DNA of 64,000 nucleotides from positions 2,542,001-2,606,000 of the forward strand of contig OZ020485.1 of NCBI GenBank assembly GCA_963971405.1, written 5' to 3'. The DNA comes from Psococerastis gibbosa. Taxonomy: Eukaryota > Arthropoda > Insecta > Psocodea > Psocidae. Shown one piece after another: positions 57,233 to 64,000 of the stretch. The translations under genes were made by a program, and so were the position numbers. The first letter of the stretch is position 1. Each line of letters opens with the position of its first letter. Under the pieces are notes generated by a model. It worked only from the letters and a program-made list of their open reading frames with translations, was not told the DNA's origin and did not search any database.

Positions 57233-58050
57233 GCTTTCCAATTTATACGTAGTGCTTTCCAATTTATACGTAGTATAAGGAAAGCTTTGTGACGGTCGAA
57301 ATTTTCGATTCCGAGAATTCAACGGATTTACACGTTTTGAGGTCCCAGGAACCCAAAAAAGTGGTTTTTACGAAATGTCTGTCTGTCTGTCTGTCGCTCT
57401 GTCTGTCTGCTCATTGATTTCCGGGCAAACTACTCGATGGATTTCGATGAAATTTGGCATGTAGGTTTATAAAAATCATGCCTTGGGAATGTTTTTTTTA
57501 TTTTGGGCTAACTCAATTTGGGGGGGGGGGGGTTTATTCTCAAAAACGTCTAAAAACCTTATTTCTCAAAAACGGCTCCAACGATTTCTTTTAAATTCAC
57601 ATATATTGTAGTCGTTATTAATGTTTATAAAATGCGGGGGGTCGCTTGCCCCTTGATAGTTTGCTTCGGGGGGTAAAAAAAATAAAAATAACTAAATTTT
57701 AATGAAAAATGACTAAAAAATAATTTTTCTGCGAAACCTTTCCATTGATGATTTCTTTAGACATGTCTTAGGTGTTAAATTGAGTAACGAAACCGGACAG
57801 TTTGCTTATCCAAAAATCACGCTCAAATGCATTGCGTGCCCTGCCATTATTGCTGTGTGGGAATATGTTGGTCTGACCTATGTAGAATTTACGTCACCTT
57901 CAGTGACGTCAGGTGGACTACTCCCCCCCCCCCCCCGTGATAACCGAAATTTAACCATAGGAAAATTATTTACCATGAAATTAATCATTTTCTCTCTCTA
58001 CTAATCGATAAATTGGAAAGCATGTTCGAGTAAACTAGGACCGGTCCTTT
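57233..58050 (+). mobile_element. Hairpin-ended dispersed repeat, copy G (near complete)
   Basis: The best full copy. The first 21 bases of the left end (starting gctttccaatttatacgtag) are duplicated. The right side contains gataaattggaaagc at 58007-58021, the reverse complement of the left gctttccaatttat, followed by the conserved gttcgagtaaact end. It abuts copy H. Confidence 0.82.
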
Positions 58051-58052
58051 CT

Positions 58053-58808
58053 TTTTGCTTTATACGTACTAGTAGTATAAGGAAAGCTTTGTGATGGTCG
58101 AAATTTTCGATTCTGAATTTCAACGGATTTACACGTTTTCACTTTTCAGGTCCTAGGAACCCAAAAAAGTGATTTTTACGAAATGTCTGTCTGTCTGTCT
58201 GTCGCTCTGTCTGTCTGTTCGTCGATTTCCGGGCAAACTACTCGGTCGATTTTGATGAAGTTTAGCATGTCGGTTTACAAAAATCATACCTCGGGACCAT
58301 TTTTTTTATTTTGGGCTAACTCAATTTTGGAGGGGTTTTATTCTCTAAAAACTCCAAAAAGACTCCTAAAAAAATTATTTCTCAAAAACGGCTCCAACGA
58401 TTTCTTTTAAATTCACATATATTGTAGTCGTTATTAATGTTGACAAAACGCGGGGGGTCGCTTGCTCCTTGATAGTTTGCTTCTGGGGGTACAAAAAAAT
58501 AAAAAATATCAAGATTTTAATGATAAATGACTAAAAAATAATTTTTCTGCGAAACCTTTCTATCGATGATTTCTACATTCAGACATGTTTTAGGTGTTAA
58601 ATTGAGTAACGAAAGCAACCTGCTTTCCCAAAAAACTATTTGGTTTTGTACAAAATATTTTTTTTTGTTTTTAAATGCTAGAAAATTCACGCTCAAATGC
58701 ATTGCGTGCCCTGCCAGTACTGCTGTGTTGTAAAGTGTCGGTCTGACCTATCTAGAATTTTCCTCACCTCCAGTGACGTCAGGTGGAACGTCAGGTAGAA
58801 ACCCCCCC
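58053..58808 (+). mobile_element. Hairpin-ended dispersed repeat, copy H (3' end missing)
   Basis: Starts within 10 bp of the end of copy G, in the same orientation. It contains the TCTG array (58185-58219), the cgcggggggtcgcttgctcc block and the ccagtgacgtcaggtgg block, then ends at a C run near 58800 without the right terminus. Confidence 0.78.
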
Positions 58809-59039
58809 ACGTTTGTGTCTGGTGTTGTCATCGTATTTAAAATTTCCACACGTGCTACCTTTTACAACCTACTATAGGATTGCACCCCCCCCCCCCGGAA
58901 AAAAAGTTACAGGCCTCAATGCAATATGAGCAGACAAAACTCTTGTACTGTATTCAAAATATGGGGCCTTACAAATCACAATATATTGTTCATGACTGCC
59001 GGTGACTGTGACCCAAAGGATTGACATGAAAATCGGGCG

Positions 59040-59145
59040 GTGTTGAGTTGAGAGTAAGATAAGATAGGGCATTATACCCCTAACTCTGCTGGGTTGACTC
59101 AGTAATATATAAGCGAGTCATTATTTCTTTATTTATGCCAAGCAG
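59040..59145 (+). mobile_element. SINE B tail fragment
   Basis: Contains cccctaactctgctgggttg, then actcagtaatat and gtcattatttctttattta, matching the SINE B 3' end only. Confidence 0.55.
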
Positions 59146-59601
59146 GTGAAGAACAAGTAGTGCGGCCTGCAAAAACCAGCTGCTGCCCAACTCTTCTTCC
59201 ACACCAAACTGCCAATTATAGTTGTGTATAGTTCAACAAAAGGCTCAAGAGGGTCAATAACCCCAGCTCATCCTTCTTTATATTAAATATGTGCCTAAAT
59301 CATAATTTTCAAATATTATGACTGTCCGTTTCTTGCACATGTTCTGCGGCTGCTGTTCTGAATTGTTGGGATTTTCATCAAAATGTATTTCCTAACTTAT
59401 GACACCTCATTGATCTTGAGTTTTCATGTGAGTTCCCCTGCCAACTCCTAAGTTCCGTGGATGGTCATATCGACCTTAGCGAAAATTTCATTTTCTCGTA
59501 TTTCTTTATCACCCTTAGTACCTTCTTCTTCATTTGATGCCTCTTCTATCATGGCAATTTGGACCTTGGAGACTGCTGCTCTTACAAATAAAGAAAGTCG
59601 T

Positions 59602-59710
59602 TCTCATGCCAAACCATCGACTCAGGTTTTTCAACCAGGATGTTCTTCTTCTGCAGGGAGCCCTCTGTCCTGTTATCTTCCCTTGAATTATTACATGTAG
59701 AAGGCGATAA
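59602..59710 (+). repeat. Dispersed repeat shared with 3.9 kb
   Basis: tcatgccaaaccatcgac, tttttcaaccaggatgttct and tacatgtagaaggcgata; see the copy at 3880-3993. Just upstream, caatttggaccttggagact (59559-59578) resembles caatttgtaccttggagact at 50646-50665, so the repeat may be longer. Confidence 0.6.
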
Positions 59711-60853
59711 TTTTCGTTCTTCATAACATGGCCACTCTTGTAAAGCCAACAAAAAAATATCTTTGCGAAAAAATGGTATTTTTGTGTGATTGTGACCCAG
59801 CCAGGTACTGGCCCTTAGAGGGTAATGACTGAGCATCTTACGTCTCAGGCCAATAAATTATTATTAATATTAATTGGCCTAAATGGCCAGTGAATTAAAT
59901 AGAGGCCCAGCAGCAGTGTATCTAGTTACCATTATGTTTTAATGGCTACCGTTAATGGAACATGACCATAGAACGCGTTTTAATTCATTTATAATGACAA
60001 ACAGCCTATTTTAATTATTTAACTACAATTTCATTGCGATGTCCTCTTTGGAATGCGCCGGCCAATGCACTGCCTACATTATGTACCGGCCAATTGAATA
60101 TCAAACATACACTAGTCTACCTATTTTTATTCATGCTTATTTAACGTGATGATACTGTACCACCCATATATGAGGACCTAACACAAGATGGGGTGTAAAT
60201 CAGACCCACATCCAGGAACGTTTTGGGGGGACCACCATTAAAAATTGCCAACAATAATAAAAATCGATGCCTGTGCCTAGTGCTTATAAAATGTAGCTAT
60301 AAATTTTGTATTTCTGTATAATCATATAAAAATTCTTATTCAGTGTTAATTCGTTCATTATTTGAAAATTTGGTGGGGGGCCCATGGCCCCCTTAAAAAC
60401 CAGTCTTCCCCCTCCCCAGGATTCGTTGCCCAAGTTAGTCAATATGGATGACGTATTTTCTGTAGGTTATATATGGACGTATGGTGCATTTTGCCATAAG
60501 CACGCTGTATTGGATCAACTCGAACATCAATTGCTTTGACGGCAAATTTATGCTTTTTTGGACAGAAGGAAATATTTATGACAGAACCTGCTTACTAGGA
60601 GATCCATAACTACGGGTCTAGTTCGAGGTAGTGGACTATATTATATTTTGTAGTAGCTGTAGTAGCTCGTACTCAATGCTACGGGGTGACTAATAAGAAG
60701 CAGACTGGCGCGCAAGTAGCTACAGGCAGGACAACCTTGGGTTATCATACGATAGCCAGGCATTCCATGCATTTCGTTATTGGCTGTTCATTTTGTTGGA
60801 ATTTCCGAAATAAGATCATTAGGCCCAGGTAGTAGCCAAAACGGTCGTGAGAA

Positions 60854-61153
60854 CTGGTAGTATTACTTCGCCCGGAAGCTCTCCACATTGCTAGGCAGTA
60901 GGCATTCGAGTGCTCAGATCTTGAATCAGCAGTCCGGTTCGGAAGGTGTTCGCAATACTATACCTAGTTAGGCACTGAAAACGATGTGGGCGCGAACTCA
61001 AAACTTGCTGTGTTTCCCAATTTCCCAATGGTCTAACTCGTTGAGATCTGTTGAGGAGCATTGGGCACTGAAGGCCACAAGGGGAATAACTTGTTATATT
61101 AATGTGGTATAGTATAACTTCGCCCGGAAGCCCCTCGCATTACTAGGCAGTGC
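60854..61153. repeat. Local duplication, two diverged copies
   Basis: tattacttcgcccggaagct with cattgctaggcagt (60863-60900) recurs as tataacttcgcccggaagcc with cattactaggcagt (61108-61152), about 245 bp apart. The following sequence (agtgct...aatac/atag..., gcgcgaactcaa/ggcgagttcaa) also matches in part. Confidence 0.65.
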
Positions 61154-61514
61154 AAAAACCAGGCGCTATTAGTGCTGAATATAGGTACGCGGCGAGTTCA
61201 AGGCTGGTCTAAACGTGCAATTAGGCGACATCAGGTACACCTTTACTGCCCCATTTAGGATTAGCTCGCTAGCTGAGATCAAGTGTCATTACGTGTCATC
61301 GAGAATTGACGTGTGCGAAGTCACGGTCACTTCACTACGCCGACACCCTGCAATTCCCCTCCAAATTTTACTATGGAAAAATATTTTGGTGCCTAATTAC
61401 GAAGACACATTGATTTGTTAATGCTACAACAATAATTGACGTCAGGAAGGGGTAACCTGTTCGTCAGGTTCACCCTCAGTTGAAATCCATAAAGATTGTG
61501 ATATCGACAGTGGA

Positions 61515-61612
61515 GTGAGAAGGCACTCGGCAGGTAGGTAGCTGCAGGCACGACATAGGCTGCACTAGGCAGGCACGGTAGGCTACACTAGGCCGATACG
61601 GTAGGCTACACC
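61515..61612. repeat. Short tandem repeat of acggtaggctacac
   Basis: gcacggtaggctacactagg and gatacggtaggctacacctg are adjacent, preceded by looser copies (ggcacgacataggctgcact). Confidence 0.7.
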
Positions 61613-63609
61613 TGATTAACTCAAGTAATGATTCCTGCTGCAAGGACCAATACTAAATTGGGTTCAAGCAACCGTATGATACTATCTCTCCCATTCTAGG
61701 CAGCTGTACAATTCTATAAATACTGTACCATAAAATCTCGAATCTTGCTTGAAGCGGCGAAGCGCAGCGTCCAAGACGAAGTAGACTTAGGCAGTACAGT
61801 ATTTGATTGCATGCACACGCAACATTTCTTTAACAGCAAATGGAACCTTACTATTCCTTATAAAAAAAAAAAAATCGTTTTTAAGCAGGTCAACCTTTTT
61901 TCCGTGAATCTATTTTTACAACCCTGTAGGTATCTATCATCTTGAGCAGTTGTTCAGTGCCATTTAAGGGAGCGGTTTCAAAAGAATTTGTAAGCAAGTA
62001 ATGGACGTGGGTTTTGACGAAATTAATTATTATCTCGTTCCACAGATCCAAAATTATGAAATAGTCAGATGAAAAATTAAAAAAAAAATTCAAGTTTCCG
62101 AATGAAATTTATCTTTTCTCATTTGGAATATTGTTACTACGGAAAATCCTGCGATAAAGTGCAACTGATTTTATAGAATACTTGTAATTCAGTCGGGGGA
62201 AATAGACAGTTTTCAAGAAAGCTTGAATTTTTTATGATTTGTTCATCTGAGCACTGTCACAAGTTTGTGGCTGCGAGACATTGTCAAAAATCCGCGACAA
62301 TTCTTTGTTCACGAAATAATTTGAAATCTGTCCCTTAACCCGAGTTCTCCCACCAAAATTGTCAAGTTCTGCTCAATTGGAGTTGGCCACAGGTATACAA
62401 TACCTAAGAATTGAAGAAGTGATACCTGAAATAGGAGAAGGTGGCATCTTACAGGACAAGATGTGGCTTGTTTTGACGTGTGCAGCCTCCACAACGTCTC
62501 CGATTTCCAGTCTGGTTTAATAATAAACAGACGTGATGGTTTATCTTAGTTCTTTTATTACAAAATATATTTATTATTTCATCGTTAGGCAGCAATCTAC
62601 GTTTGAAAATTCTATTTTATTTCATCGCCAAGGAAGAAAAAACTAGGATTTATTTTGTAGGATTTCATTCTTTTAAAAAGAAAAACACCGTTGCATGACA
62701 ACTCATTGAGTATTTAGGCCTGAAGACAGACTTTTTGTTGTCCACTACTCTGCTTATATTAGGAAAAAGTTCTCAACCCTATGCCGGTGAATGTCAGCTC
62801 AGGAAAATTTTACATCTTATGCCAAGTTTCCAACTTCTTCCTGTAGTTTTTAACATTTTTAACTTTAGTAAAAATTAAAATATTAATAAATTACAGTATA
62901 TTAGTGCAGCCACCCGTTATAGGCTTATATACTGTAAGTCCAAAAATATAGCACTTAAACAGTTATGAAATGACAAGAAGTACGAAACGGGACAGGAGAC
63001 AAAAGCCAGAGAAAGGTGAGAAATGTTAGTTAAAATTTGTATAAATCAAGAAAATGAAACTGCCTGGTTTTCCGCAAGGGTCGATGACAGTCAGCCAGAA
63101 ACTACAAAAAATAAAATAAAAACACATTTTAATAATGATGATGATGAACTGGATATTTTGTGATTGCGTGATGTGGTGCATTCGGGCCGGGCCACGGGCC
63201 GGGGGCCTTATTACGGGCCACATTTGCCGGGCAGTGTCGCACACACGCTACCACTATAGTTACCGCGCGTTAAAATATTGAAATAATTGCTAATGTTCCC
63301 CGTCTGCCAGCAGATTGCTAATAATTATTGTAAATTTTTATATTGCATCGACCTTGAACAACGCTTTGCACTTAGAGTGCAGCATGCTATGTGTTGAGGT
63401 ATCGGTGGCTGTCATCATTTGTCCATCAGATGTCCAATTTTTATACTTAGCTTGTTGAGCAAGGCGTCATGTACCCATCGTGCCCATATGGGCAACACTA
63501 TAACAACTCCAACTCCAGTCCATCTCTCTACAATACAATTGTTGCCGTTTCGTTGAGTTCTCTGAAGCCCTGCAGGCCTGAAGACGGGAAGAGGATCCTC
63601 TCTCTAGAC

Positions 63610-63902
63610 CAGGGGTTCCCAAAATTTTTTGTCCGTGGACCAATAGATTATTTTATGATTTGGCTATGATAGGAAAATCTTTAAATTCTAGGACCAACAT
63701 CAAGTAGTTAGTGCCTACGCAATTACGTGCTAATATTTGACTAACTGTTTAGGACTGGTATCGGTCGGATTTTATAGTTCAGTGCCAAGATTTACTGTAT
63801 TTATTTCAAATTTCCGTAACTCAGCTGTTTTATTTACTTATTCATACTTGGGCCCGTGGACCACCTGATATATGTCTGTGGACCACAGGTTGGGAATCCC
63901 TG
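63610..63902. mobile_element. hAT-type MITE, 293 bp
   Basis: Ends caggggttcccaa ... ttgggaatccctg; flanks ctctagac and ctccagac match at seven of eight positions. Subterminal gtggacca occurs three times, at 63634, 63855 and 63878, with ggaccac repeats near the right end, as expected for transposase-binding subterminal motifs. Confidence 0.85.
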
Positions 63903-64000
63903 CTCCAGACAACTGCTCTATTGGTATTCTGTGGTCAGCAACATGGCCGGCAGCCGTGTTTTTCGCTATTAGTGAAGGTAACCATAAGCAACCATATTAG

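Larger units (their letters stand above)
58809..63609. other. Unassigned right-hand stretch
   Basis: Apart from the SINE B tail, the 59.6-kb repeat and the local duplications listed, I see only AT-rich non-coding DNA. A GC-rich patch at 63180-63240 (gggccgggccacgggccggg) has no attached exon. Confidence 0.4.

Noticed and set aside
13310-57930. C and G homopolymers as sequencing errors
   Set aside because: They recur at the same place in independent repeat copies (before gagatat..aaatttaaccata), so they are part of the elements, although their exact lengths may be unreliable.
58233-58800. gtgacgtcaggtgg in repeat copies as a CRE promoter
   Set aside because: It is a conserved part of the dispersed repeat (also at 41018 and 57903) and not the full TGACGTCA palindrome.

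Overview
This is a window of an animal nuclear genome: AT-rich, intron-containing, and dense in old transposable elements. The two recognisable genes point to an arthropod. One encodes a nuclear receptor DNA-binding half-domain of the NR2E3/PNR-Hr51 type. The other is a PDZ scaffold protein resembling Drosophila big bang (bbg) and vertebrate PDZD2/IL16. Species or class cannot be fixed from sequence alone; a crustacean is a guess. No operons, CRISPR arrays or rRNA genes are present.

Layout. (1) 1-14.9 kb, minus strand: the 5' half of an Hr51-like gene. A GC-rich promoter island with CCAAT and GC boxes lies at about 14.76-14.95 kb. A 70-nt first coding exon (14758-14689) is followed by an 11-kb intron and exon 2 (3641-3335), which carries the first zinc finger. 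The rest of the gene lies beyond base 1. The large intron holds a 5.8-kb fold-back composite with roughly 1-kb inverted arms (6213-11979) and a copy of a dispersed hairpin-ended repeat. (2) 15-29.9 kb: an apparently gene-free stretch with LINE remnants on both strands, tRNA-derived SINEs, hAT-type elements and tandem repeats. (3) 29.9-44.5 kb, minus strand: a complete 7-exon reading frame for a 732-residue protein ending in two PDZ domains. All six introns are GT-AG and every phase agrees, and a tiny upstream ORF sits just before the start codon. (4) 44.6-64 kb: no exon found. This stretch holds hAT MITEs, fold-back SINE dimers, a near-perfect palindromic MITE and four copies or fragments of the hairpin-ended repeat. 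It may be 5' intron or upstream DNA of the PDZ gene.

The two genes have no evident joint function. The Hr51-type receptor is a nuclear transcription factor, and the bbg-type protein is expected to be a cortical or junctional scaffold. I did not find a novel molecular system such as a new enzyme cluster. The most unusual material is in the repeats: recurrent head-to-head SINE dimers, the fold-back composite, a same-orientation hairpin-ended family, and hAT MITEs with preserved 8-bp target duplications and long G/C runs.
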